From CAZFUY01 sp964522445 (GTDB lineage: Bacteria; Pseudomonadota; Gammaproteobacteria; SZUA-229), in NCBI GenBank assembly GCA_964522445.1, contig CAZFUY010000015.1:1-38321 (forward strand): a DNA stretch of 38,321 nucleotides, read 5' to 3'. A program made the position numbers and the translations under genes. A model generated the notes under the pieces. That model searched no databases and was not told where the DNA came from. It saw only the letters and a program-made list of their open reading frames with translations. Position 1 is the stretch's first letter. Each line of letters begins with the position of its first letter. Below, piece after piece: positions 15,117-22,782 of the stretch.

Positions 15117-15860
15117 ATGAGATTTGATGTCGTAACATTATTCCCGGAAATGGTAGAAAGTGTTGCGCAGGTGGGTGTTTTAGGTCGAGCAATTAAAAAT
15201 GGCCTGATACAGCTTAAATGCTGGAACCCAAGAGATTACACACAGGATAAACACCGCACAGTAGATGATAGACCCTACGGCGGTGGCCCCGGCATGTTGA
15301 TGAAAGTCGAGCCGCTACGTGATGCGATACATGCTGCACGTAAAGCTGCTGGCAAAAAAACTCGGGTGGTTTATTTAAGCCCTCAGGGGCGAACCCTGAC
15401 GCAGACGGATGTTAAGTCTCTGTCGCAGCAACAGGGTTTTATATTTATAGCAGGTCGATATGAAGGTATCGATGAGCGCATCATCGAATCGGAAGTCGAT
15501 GAAGAATGGTCGATTGGCGATTATGTGTTAAGTGGCGGTGAGCTGCCTGCACTGGTGATAATCGATGCTGTAGCGAGGATGATCCCCGGTGTACTGGGAG
15601 ATGAAGATTCGGCTACACAGGACTCGTTCATGGATGGTTTGCTAGATTGCCCGCACTACACACGACCTGAAGAAATTGATGGTCAAAGTGTGCCAGAGGT
15701 TTTACTGGGTGGTAATCATAAAGTCATTGAACAATGGCGAATGAAACAGGCATTGGGTCGAACCTGGTTAAGACGGCCTGAGTTATTGAATGAATTAACG
15801 CTGTCAGATGAACAGCAGCAGTTGTTGCAGGAATTCCAGCTGGAATTTGGCAAAAACTGA
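15117..15860 (+). CDS. trmD: tRNA (guanine-37-N1)-methyltransferase
   Basis: TrmD, about 247 aa, methylates G37 of tRNAs reading CNN codons using SAM and prevents +1 frameshifting. I start at ATG 15117 (MRFDVVTLFPEM), which matches the family N-terminus. An in-frame ATG at 15096 lies inside rimM and adds an unlikely MGCGFLG. Motifs: DDRPYGGGPGM, the trefoil-knot SAM site LSPQG and GRYEGIDER, then IGDYVLSGGELPALV and GLLDCPHYTRP. The C-terminal domain has the usual LGGNHKVIEQWR. Confidence 0.98.
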   Translation: MRFDVVTLFPEMVESVAQVGVLGRAIKNGLIQLKCWNPRDYTQDKHRTVDDRPYGGGPGMLMKVEPLRDAIHAARKAAGKKTRVVYLSPQGRTLTQTDVKSLSQQQGFIFIAGRYEGIDERIIESEVDEEWSIGDYVLSGGELPALVIIDAVARMIPGVLGDEDSATQDSFMDGLLDCPHYTRPEEIDGQSVPEVLLGGNHKVIEQWRMKQALGRTWLRRPELLNELTLSDEQQQLLQEFQLEFGKN

Positions 15861-15890
15861 AACGAATAAATTTTTTTTGGAGTATTACTA

Positions 15891-16235
15891 ATGAGCAACA
15901 TCATCGCAGAGCTTGAAGCAGAGCAGATGAACAAAGACATCCCAGCATTTTCGTCTGGTGACACTGTTATTGTTCAGGTACGAGTTAAAGAAGGTGATCG
16001 TGAGCGTTTACAGGCATTTGAAGGTGTTGTAATTGCAAAACGTAACCGTGGTTTAAATTCAGCATTTACCGTGCGTAAAATTTCAAACGGTGAAGGTGTT
16101 GAACGTGTGTTTCAAACTCACAGCCCAATAATTGCAAAGATTGATGTTAAGCGTCGCGGTAAAGTTCGTCGCGCCAAGCTTTACTATCTACGTGGCCTTA
16201 CTGGTAAGGCAGCACGTATTAAAGAAAAGCTTTAA
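15891..16235 (+). CDS. rplS: 50S ribosomal protein L19
   Basis: L19, 114 aa, the usual length, at the 30S/50S interface. Signatures: FSSGDTVIVQVRVKEGDRERLQ in parts (GDTV, EGxRxRLQ), FEGVVIAKRNRGLNSAFTVRKIS, and the C-terminal RRGKVRRAKLYYLR. A good site, TTGGAG, lies 8 nt before the start. It is the last gene of the operon and a strong intrinsic terminator follows. Confidence 0.98.
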   Translation: MSNIIAELEAEQMNKDIPAFSSGDTVIVQVRVKEGDRERLQAFEGVVIAKRNRGLNSAFTVRKISNGEGVERVFQTHSPIIAKIDVKRRGKVRRAKLYYLRGLTGKAARIKEKL

Positions 16236-16259
16236 TTGCAATTCTTTGATTGATGATTT

Positions 16260-16289
16260 AAAAAGGGTGCTTTATGCACCCTTTTTTTA
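16260..16289 (+). terminator. Intrinsic terminator after rplS
   Basis: AAAAAGGGTGC, loop TTTAT, GCACCCTTTTTTT: a strong GC stem followed by seven T, 24 nt after the rplS stop. It ends the rpsP operon. Confidence 0.92.
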
Positions 16290-16311
16290 TTTCTGAAAAA
16301 TAACTTGTCAC

Positions 16312-16385
16312 AGGTGTCGGAGTCAAAGTTGTTTACTTTTATGCTGATTCTGACATATTAACAGCCAACTTTGACTCTGACACCT
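16312..16385. repeat. 20-bp-arm inverted repeat before the helical-repeat gene
   Basis: AGGTGTCGGAGTCAAAGTTG (16312-16331) pairs with 16366-16385 at 19 of 20 positions around a 34-nt centre. The element ends 10 nt before the next start codon, so it occupies the place where the leader and ribosome site would be. Confidence 0.82.
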
Positions 16386-16395
16386 AAGCTCATAA

Positions 16396-18339
16396 ATGGT
16401 TAATAAAATTATTAAAAACCTGTTTATAAGTCTTGCGCTCCTGTCAGTGTTTCATTCTGTATTAGCAGAAAATATTGCTATGGAGCAGGAAGCAGAGCCA
16501 GAGAAAAAAATAAAATTAGAAGTAGAAAAAAAGATAGAACCTGTTGAAGAGGGTGTTACAAAATATACAGATAAAATTAATGAATTAGTAAAACTGGGAG
16601 TACCTGGTTTAGCTTTACGGTTTGTTGATAATAAACAGCCAGCATTTGAAATAAATAAATTAGCTGAATGGTTATGGTGGGAACAAAAAAGAATTCAGTT
16701 ATTACAGCGTTTGCAACGCTGGACAGATATTATTCAGCGAGTTAATAATCAGCATAAATTATGGTCGAGTGATGAAGTGGCCAGTTATGATAAAAACTGG
16801 TTCTTAATACAGCGAGTTAAAGCACATCAAAAATTAAAACAATACCAGATAGCACTCTCTCAGTTGCAAAATCTACTCTGGAATATTGATGCCTATGTTA
16901 GTACAGATACCATTTCAATCTGGCGGCGTTTAGTTATTCGTAATTATATGGATACAGGAAAAATTGAAGATGCCCAACGTGCTATGCGTCGTTATCTGCA
17001 GGACTATGGTAGCGTTTCTGATGAAAATAATTCTCAGTGGAATATGTTACAGGCGCAATTGTTAATGCGGACTGGTCGATTTCAGGAAGTTATTCAGTTA
17101 CTTTCCCATGCTGCAACAATTGAAGAAGAGAGCCTGCTACTTATAGCTAAAATAAAAGCCAGTGTTATATCGGCTGAATCAGTTGCCCTGCAGGTAAGTG
17201 AAAAATTATTAGATGAGAGCGTCTCTGAAGAGCAGCATACCGCTTATTATTATGCCCTGTTATTGTCAGCTATAAAGAACCATGATTTGATATTGCAGAT
17301 TGAGGCTTTAGAAAATTTGCTATCAAGCCAGAACCTGTCTTATTTAGAAACTATTTTTGCAGACGTAAAAGAAACTGTTGATATTGATAAGTTATGGCAG
17401 GCTTATCAGAACTTTGGTTTTCAAATAGCAAATCAGCATGGTTTGCTACGAGGTGATGATGAGGCCTGGTATTTAAGTGCAGGGAATCTGTTTGAACAAA
17501 ATCCTTTGTATGCAAAAGTTTTATATGTTGTGCTGGCTTTTAATGCGCAACAGCAATATCACAAAACCATTGCTTTTCAGCAGTTAATTCTTTTGTTAGA
17601 GAAAAATAAAACCAAACTGGAACTCATTAATAAATTATTTATGAAGAGCCAGCAGATAACGGATATTGAACAGGTGCCTGCAACAGTACGTTATCGTCTG
17701 GTAGATTATGCCTTATCCCGTGCTGATTTAAAATCAGCAGCAAAATTAATGGAAAAGTTACAGCAGCCCCCTGAAGGAAAAGATATTTTTGACTGGGGTT
17801 TGCGTCGGGCACGTATTTTAATTTTAGGCGGCCAGTATAAAGAAGGCTTTCAGATTTTAAATAATCTGGTAACCGCAGACAAAGAAATTACTGAATCACA
17901 GATTGATCAATACATGCAGGTAATTTTTGATTTACAGAATATACAGCAACATGACCTGGCGCTATCTGCATTTTCAAAACTGGATCAATACCCATTAAAT
18001 AAAAAATTACAGAGAGAAATTGCTTACTGGAAGGCTGAATCTTTTCAGGCCAAAGCTGAATATGAGCAGGCCGCGTATCTTTATTTGAAATCAGCAAAAC
18101 CACTGGATAATACCTATGATCCCTGGTATCACACGGCCAGTTTCAAAGCTGCGGAAAGTCTGTCTCAGGCAGGCTTAATTGATGATGCAAGAAGGCGTTA
18201 TGTTTTGTTGCTTAAAATAACAGGCAATGCAGCACGTAAAGCGGTTATACGCCAACGATTACAGCAGTTGCGATTGCAGCAAAGTAAACAATTACAAAAT
18301 AATAGTGTCTCAGAATTTAAGCGTTCATTTGCGGACTAA
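16396..18339 (+). CDS. Exported helical-repeat (TPR-like) protein, unknown function
   Basis: 647 aa with an N-terminal signal peptide (about residues 1-24, cleavage after SVLA), then a short charged linker rich in Glu and Lys. Most of the protein is long amphipathic helices in pairs, such as HQKLKQYQIALSQLQNLLW, GKIEDAQRAMRRYL, LMRTGRFQEVIQLL and SQAGLIDDARRRYVLLL, which look like diverged TPR units. No catalytic motif is visible. I do not recognise a named family. A periplasmic scaffold or assembly role is a guess based on fold type. No clear Shine-Dalgarno precedes the ATG. The methyltransferase gene follows 19 nt later, so they may be co-transcribed. Confidence 0.8.
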   Translation: MVNKIIKNLFISLALLSVFHSVLAENIAMEQEAEPEKKIKLEVEKKIEPVEEGVTKYTDKINELVKLGVPGLALRFVDNKQPAFEINKLAEWLWWEQKRIQLLQRLQRWTDIIQRVNNQHKLWSSDEVASYDKNWFLIQRVKAHQKLKQYQIALSQLQNLLWNIDAYVSTDTISIWRRLVIRNYMDTGKIEDAQRAMRRYLQDYGSVSDENNSQWNMLQAQLLMRTGRFQEVIQLLSHAATIEEESLLLIAKIKASVISAESVALQVSEKLLDESVSEEQHTAYYYALLLSAIKNHDLILQIEALENLLSSQNLSYLETIFADVKETVDIDKLWQAYQNFGFQIANQHGLLRGDDEAWYLSAGNLFEQNPLYAKVLYVVLAFNAQQQYHKTIAFQQLILLLEKNKTKLELINKLFMKSQQITDIEQVPATVRYRLVDYALSRADLKSAAKLMEKLQQPPEGKDIFDWGLRRARILILGGQYKEGFQILNNLVTADKEITESQIDQYMQVIFDLQNIQQHDLALSAFSKLDQYPLNKKLQREIAYWKAESFQAKAEYEQAAYLYLKSAKPLDNTYDPWYHTASFKAAESLSQAGLIDDARRRYVLLLKITGNAARKAVIRQRLQQLRLQQSKQLQNNSVSEFKRSFAD

Positions 18340-18358
18340 TGTTTTTAGGTTTTTATAA

Positions 18359-18823
18359 ATGTTTGAATTTATTATCTCTACGCTTTTTGTTTCATTAAAG
18401 ATTTGTTGTACAGATGAGTCTGTGATTTCAGTTGAGTTTGCAGGCACAGCTAAATCACCCTCTCTGAGCCTCCAGGGGTTGGCCAGACAGGTTGAGGCGC
18501 AAATTAAAAATTACTGTCACTCTTCCAGAAATGTATTTGATCTTCCTGTGCAACTGGAAGGTACTGATTTTCAAAAGAAAGTCTGGAAGGCTTTGCAAAA
18601 AATCCCTGTGGGTCAGGTTAAAACCTATGGTGAATTAGCTGCTGAGCTGAACACGTCACCTAGAGCGGTTGGCAATGCCTGCCGAAGAAATCCGATACCA
18701 TTTATTATTCCCTGCCACAGGGTGGTGTCAAAAACAGGGATTGGTGGTTTTTCAGGTGCTACTGAGGGCGAATATTTAGTTATAAAACGTAAATTATTGC
18801 GCCATGAAGGGGTTGAAATCTAG
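18359..18823 (+). CDS. ogt: Methylated-DNA-protein-cysteine methyltransferase
   Basis: O6-alkylguanine-DNA alkyltransferase, 154 aa. It repairs O6-methylguanine by suicidal transfer to Cys119 in the motif IIPCHRVV (116-123). Other hallmarks: FQKKVWKALQKIPVGQVKTYGELA (71-94, in parts), SPRAVGNACRRNP (100-112, the helix-turn-helix with its Arg finger), and GGFSG. The N-terminal half is short compared with E. coli Ogt, but the catalytic domain is complete. The gene lies just after the helical-repeat gene with a 19-nt gap. The symbol could equally be given as ada-C-like, as no AdaA domain is present. Confidence 0.95.
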   Translation: MFEFIISTLFVSLKICCTDESVISVEFAGTAKSPSLSLQGLARQVEAQIKNYCHSSRNVFDLPVQLEGTDFQKKVWKALQKIPVGQVKTYGELAAELNTSPRAVGNACRRNPIPFIIPCHRVVSKTGIGGFSGATEGEYLVIKRKLLRHEGVEI

Positions 18824-18869
18824 CGGAATTACCCCATTTAAAGCGGCAGATTCAATATAGGAGTTAAAG

Positions 18870-20765
18870 ATGACTGTAGAAGCGTATAAAGAAACCCTGG
18901 AATTCCAGGCTGAAGTTAACCAGCTATTAAAATTAATGATTCATTCCCTGTATTCAAACAAGGAAATTTTTCTTCGTGAATTAATATCTAATGCTTCGGA
19001 TGCCTGCGATAAATTACGCTTTGAAGCTCTGGGTAAAGATGATTTGTATGAAGGTGATGCAGATTTAAATATCCATATTTCTTATGATAAAGATAATAAA
19101 ACCATTACTGTAATAGATAATGGTATTGGCATGTCACGTGATGAATTAGTCGAAAATATCGGCACTATTGCTAATTCAGGCACTAAAAAATTCATAGATT
19201 CTCTTAGCGGCGATCAGCTTAAAGATTCACATTTGATTGGTCAGTTTGGCGTGGGTTTCTATTCTACATTTATTGTTGCAGATAAAGTGATAGTTAAATC
19301 CAGACGGGCTGGCCTATCTGCTGATCAGGGCGTTATGTGGGAATCAACTGGTGAAGGTACTTATACGCTTGAAACTGTTGAGCAGGAGAAACATGGAACA
19401 GAAATTATTCTACATATAAAGGAAGGCGAAGAAGAGTTTCTTGATGGCTGGCGTTTGCGCAATATTATCCACACTTATTCTGACCATATTTCATTGCCGA
19501 TTCTTATGCCTAAAGAAGCAACAGGCGAAGATGAAAAAGAAGATGCAGTATTAGAAATTGAAACTGTTAATAAAGCATCCGCGTTATGGGTAAGAGCCAA
19601 AAAAGATATTAAAGAAGAAGAGTATAAAGAATTTTATAAGCATGTTTCCCATGATTTTGAAGAGCCAATGAAATGGTCGCATAATCAGATTGAAGGCAAT
19701 ATGTCCTATACCTCATTACTCTATATTCCCAGTCATGCACCTTATGATCTTTATGAGCGAGATCGCAAACAGGGCATAAAACTTTATGCTAAACGCGTGT
19801 TTATTATGGATGAAACAGAGCATCTAATGCCGACCTATCTGCGTTTTATTCGCGGTGTGGTTGACTCCGATGATTTGCCATTAAATGTTTCACGAGAGAT
19901 TCTTCAGCACAATCGTATTATTGATAAAATAAAATCAGCTTCGGTTAAAAAAGTTTTAGGCATGCTGGAATCCATGGCTAAAAATGACAAGGAGCAATAT
20001 GCAAAATTCTGGAGTGCATTTGGACAGGTGATGAAAGAAGGTCCTGTTGAAGACTTTGCAAATAAAGAGCAAATATCAAAACTACTGAGGTTTAGCTCAA
20101 CACAAACTGATTCTGAAGTTCAGGATGTATCGCTTGAAGATTACATCTCAAGAATGAAAGAAGGACAGGAAACTATTTACTTTATTACTGCAGAAACTTT
20201 TGCAGCTGCAAAAAACAGTCCGCATCTGGAAGTATTCAGACGTAAAGGTATCGAAGTTTTATTAATGACAGACCGAGTTGATGAATGGCTGGTTGAGCAT
20301 GTAAAAGATTTTGATGGAAAAAAATTACAGTCTATTGCCAAAGGTGATTTAGATCTGGGTGCTATTGAAGATGAAGAAGATAAAAAAGCACAGGAAAAAG
20401 CAGAGGGTGACTTTAAAGATGTTATTGAAAAAATAACCGAATGCTTAAAGGATAAAGCAAAAGAAGTTCGCGTGACTCATCGCCTAACAGATTCTCCTGC
20501 ATGTTTAGTGCTTGATCAGAATGATATGGGGCTGCAAATGCAGCAGATTATGAAAGCCGCAGGGCAGAATATGCCAGAAAGTAAGCCTGTTCTGGAACTG
20601 AATCCACAGCATTCGCTTATTGCCAAATTAAAAGACATGAGTGATGAGGAAGCACTGAATGACTGGTCACAACTGTTATTTGATCAGGCAATGCTGGCAG
20701 AAGGTGGCCAGTTAGATGATCCAGCCGCATTTGTTAAACGTATGAATCAAATGCTACAGCAATAA
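18870..20765 (+). CDS. htpG: Molecular chaperone HtpG (Hsp90)
   Basis: Bacterial Hsp90, 631 aa, close to the E. coli length. The N-terminal GHKL ATPase contains LRELISNASDACDKLR with Glu37 and Asn41, DNGIGMSRDEL (83-93) and GQFGVGFYS. The middle domain holds the catalytic Arg region LPLNVSREILQ. The C-terminal dimerisation domain ends in KRMNQMLQQ, with no MEEVD as expected for bacteria. A ribosome site, AGGAG, lies 8 nt upstream. It is followed by a strong terminator. Confidence 0.98.
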   Translation: MTVEAYKETLEFQAEVNQLLKLMIHSLYSNKEIFLRELISNASDACDKLRFEALGKDDLYEGDADLNIHISYDKDNKTITVIDNGIGMSRDELVENIGTIANSGTKKFIDSLSGDQLKDSHLIGQFGVGFYSTFIVADKVIVKSRRAGLSADQGVMWESTGEGTYTLETVEQEKHGTEIILHIKEGEEEFLDGWRLRNIIHTYSDHISLPILMPKEATGEDEKEDAVLEIETVNKASALWVRAKKDIKEEEYKEFYKHVSHDFEEPMKWSHNQIEGNMSYTSLLYIPSHAPYDLYERDRKQGIKLYAKRVFIMDETEHLMPTYLRFIRGVVDSDDLPLNVSREILQHNRIIDKIKSASVKKVLGMLESMAKNDKEQYAKFWSAFGQVMKEGPVEDFANKEQISKLLRFSSTQTDSEVQDVSLEDYISRMKEGQETIYFITAETFAAAKNSPHLEVFRRKGIEVLLMTDRVDEWLVEHVKDFDGKKLQSIAKGDLDLGAIEDEEDKKAQEKAEGDFKDVIEKITECLKDKAKEVRVTHRLTDSPACLVLDQNDMGLQMQQIMKAAGQNMPESKPVLELNPQHSLIAKLKDMSDEEALNDWSQLLFDQAMLAEGGQLDDPAAFVKRMNQMLQQ

Positions 20766-20802
20766 AATGCTCATAGTATTTTTGATAAATACGGCAGAGA
20801 AT

Positions 20803-20835
20803 AAAGGGCACACTTGTTTATAGTGTGCCCTTTTT
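20803..20835 (+). terminator. Intrinsic terminator after htpG
   Basis: AAAGGGCACAC, loop, GTGTGCCCTTTTT: an 8-bp GC-rich stem followed by five T, about 40 nt after the htpG stop. Confidence 0.92.
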
Positions 20836-20923
20836 GTTGAAAATCATGCATTTATGAGCTAAATATAGAGAGTTGGGGAGATGGTTTTTTAGAGGATGTT
20901 CTTTTAATTTTAGCGGAGACGGC

Positions 20924-21895
20924 ATGAGAATTTACCGCTCATTAATATCAGTTTTAATCTGTAGTTTAATCACTTTTTATATTCCATCTGTCATACAGAC
21001 AGCTGAAGCTGCACCCACAACATTTAAAGTTAAAAAACGCTTTTTATATATTCAGCCAGGGCAAACCATCTTTAGTATTGTAAAAGTTCTTTATCCCGAT
21101 CAGAAAGATAAATGGCCAGAAATCATCAGAAAAATTGTCAAAAAAAATCCACATGCATTTGAAAATAAACAGGCAACAAGAATTATTGTGGGTCAGAGAA
21201 TAGAATTACTTTCATTAAGCTCAAAAGTAAAACCTGTACAGGCGGTAGCGGTGTACACAGGCCCTGAGGCTGTTGGTCAGGTTATGATATCCAGAGGAAA
21301 AACATTTTCCATATCCACTAAAGACAAACGACATGATTTAAAAGTAGGCAGTGAAATTTATGTGGGTGATAGACTGTATACAGGTATGGAAGGTTATTTG
21401 AGATTAAATATGATTGATGATGCAAAAATTGATTTGCGTTGCAATAGTGAAATGATTATTGAAGATTACCGTTTATTGCGTGCAGGAAATCGCAGTATTA
21501 TTTACTTATTAAAAGGCAGTCTGAGAAAAATCACGGGCAGTATTGGAAAGTTTGCGGATGATGTTTATGAAATGAAAACACCCATGTCAACAGTTGGCGT
21601 ACGTGGAACAGACTATGCATTACGGGTACTGCAGGCTTATGGTTGTGATGGTAGTGTAGATGTGAACAGCAAAGGTTTGTTTGTAAAAGTTAATCAGGGC
21701 AGCATTGATTTAAAAAATAAATCAGGTTCAGTCGCTTTAAATGCGGGTGATGCAGCGCATGTGACGGGTGATGATAAAAAACCACAACCCATTCAGGTTG
21801 GTGATGGTGTATTTGATGCAGCTAAAGAAGGTGATGAAGATTCTTCATGGTGGTGGTGGCTGTTAGGCATTATTGTTATCGCTGCCGCAGCATAA
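20924..21895 (+). CDS. FecR-domain envelope protein with LysM-like N-terminus
   Basis: Exported protein, about 323 aa from ATG 20924. I chose that start because GGAG lies 6 nt upstream and it gives a clean signal peptide ending near AEA|AP; a TTG at 20873 would add 17 residues before the signal. A LysM-like region (FLYIQPGQTIFSIVKVLYP ... IIVGQRIEL) comes first. A FecR-type domain follows: VGDRLYTGMEGYLRLNM, then TPMSTVGVRGTDY, which is the core FecR signature. It ends with a Trp run (WWWWWLLGIIVIAAAA) forming a C-terminal hydrophobic tail. No ECF sigma factor or TonB receptor is nearby, so it is not a classical FecIR system; it more likely acts at the cell wall. Confidence 0.85.
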   Translation: MRIYRSLISVLICSLITFYIPSVIQTAEAAPTTFKVKKRFLYIQPGQTIFSIVKVLYPDQKDKWPEIIRKIVKKNPHAFENKQATRIIVGQRIELLSLSSKVKPVQAVAVYTGPEAVGQVMISRGKTFSISTKDKRHDLKVGSEIYVGDRLYTGMEGYLRLNMIDDAKIDLRCNSEMIIEDYRLLRAGNRSIIYLLKGSLRKITGSIGKFADDVYEMKTPMSTVGVRGTDYALRVLQAYGCDGSVDVNSKGLFVKVNQGSIDLKNKSGSVALNAGDAAHVTGDDKKPQPIQVGDGVFDAAKEGDEDSSWWWWLLGIIVIAAAA

Positions 21896-21913
21896 ACTTA
21901 TATTGTCAAATAA

Positions 21914-22312
21914 ATGAAAGAAGAAATAGAAAAACAACGGCTGGATAAATGGCTATGGGCGGCACGATTTTTTAAAACACGTGCCCTGGCATCTGAAGCG
22001 GTTACAGGCGGAAAAGTGCATTTAAATGGTGATCGGGTAAAGCCAGGGCGAACTATAAAAATAACAGACCGATTAACCATAACCAAAGGTCAGTTTGAGC
22101 ATGATGTCATTGTTCAGAAACTAAACTCAAAGCGACGGCCTGCTAAAGAAGCACAGTTGTTATACGAAGAAACAGAAGCAAGCATTAAAATCAGGGAAGA
22201 AAAATCAAAAGAAATAAAAGCCATGAATGCTCAAATGGTATTTACAGAAAAACGACCCAGCAAAAAAGATCGCCGACAGATTGTGCGTTTTAAACGCAAA
22301 CAAAATTCCTGA
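21914..22312 (+). CDS. hslR: Heat shock protein 15 (S4-domain RNA-binding protein)
   Basis: Hsp15, 132 aa, recycles stalled 50S subunits that still carry nascent chain-tRNA. The S4 domain is at about 8-70 (RLDKWLWAARFFKTRALASE, then GGKVHLNGDRVKPGR), followed by a basic tail rich in Lys/Arg (KKDRRQIVRFKRKQ). The length matches the E. coli protein (133 aa). It begins 18 nt after the FecR-like gene. No clear ribosome site is seen. Confidence 0.94.
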   Translation: MKEEIEKQRLDKWLWAARFFKTRALASEAVTGGKVHLNGDRVKPGRTIKITDRLTITKGQFEHDVIVQKLNSKRRPAKEAQLLYEETEASIKIREEKSKEIKAMNAQMVFTEKRPSKKDRRQIVRFKRKQNS

Positions 22313-22352
22313 TTTAGATGCAGTAATTATTATATTGCTGGTAGTTGGTAAT

Positions 22353-22515
22353 GTCTCAAACTAGTTATGCGCTGATTTCCAAATAATTTCACTTGAACCA
22401 GTAGAAAGCAGCTGGCTGTTATTTTACCAGGGAAAAGACAGCCGTTTTCTGGTGTTCTGTCCATCCCCAGGCAAATCAGGTTTAAAATCTTTTGGCCTTA
22501 AAGACCCGCAACAGG
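22353..22515 (-). repeat. Dispersed intergenic element, copy A
   Basis: The 54 nt at 22462-22515 match the reverse complement of 27652-27705 at 51 of 54 positions. Homology continues, with an insertion of roughly 70 nt in this copy, through an AAAACGGC block to a CAGC-AT-ACTAG-AGAC end at 22353. The strand is set relative to copy B. Confidence 0.85.
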
Positions 22516-22592
22516 ATATAAGTCGATATTCAGGTCTGTCTATACGCATCAAGTGGTTTCTATTTTTTTCCTAGTGCTTTTTTCTAGTGCAT

Positions 22593-22681
22593 GCACTACA
22601 ATTGGGCGCTTTATAAATATGCTTAAGAAACCCACACAAAGGGCTTTTGCCTGTTTTTGGTGCATCGCACTTTAGTAGTGC
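22593..22681. promoter_or_regulatory. Candidate NtrC sites upstream of amtB
   Basis: GCAC-TTTAGTA-GTGC (22667-22681) is a perfect GCAC-N7-GTGC palindrome, the pattern bound by nitrogen regulator NtrC. A second, imperfect copy, GCAC-TACAATT-GGGC, lies at 22593-22607. Both are 100-190 nt before amtB, a usual NtrC target. Binding is inferred from pattern and position. Confidence 0.45.
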
Positions 22682-22782
22682 AATGGGTGTTGCCGTTACT
22701 TTTAAACTGGAATTTTAGACGTGTTTTTCTTAAGTGAGTGATATTTATTATTTCCCTTGTTAAATGAAAAGGTGATACAAAA

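Larger units (their letters stand above)
22313..22782. other. 470-nt intergenic region before amtB
   Basis: No gene is supported here. It holds one copy of a dispersed 129-163 nt element (22353-22515), then an AT-rich stretch with two GCAC-N7-GTGC-like sites that probably serve amtB (22593-22607 and 22667-22681), and a leader of about 100 nt. I looked for a sigma-54 promoter (GG-N10-GC) and did not find a convincing one. Confidence 0.75.

Noticed and set aside
22441..22575. Open reading in the dispersed element before amtB as a small protein gene
   Set aside because: No start with a ribosome site, and the same DNA in copy B does not keep the frame; it is better read as a non-coding repeat.
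22616..22782. A sigma-54 promoter for amtB
   Set aside because: Checked TTGC-like sites for a GG 12 nt upstream; none had the correct spacing.
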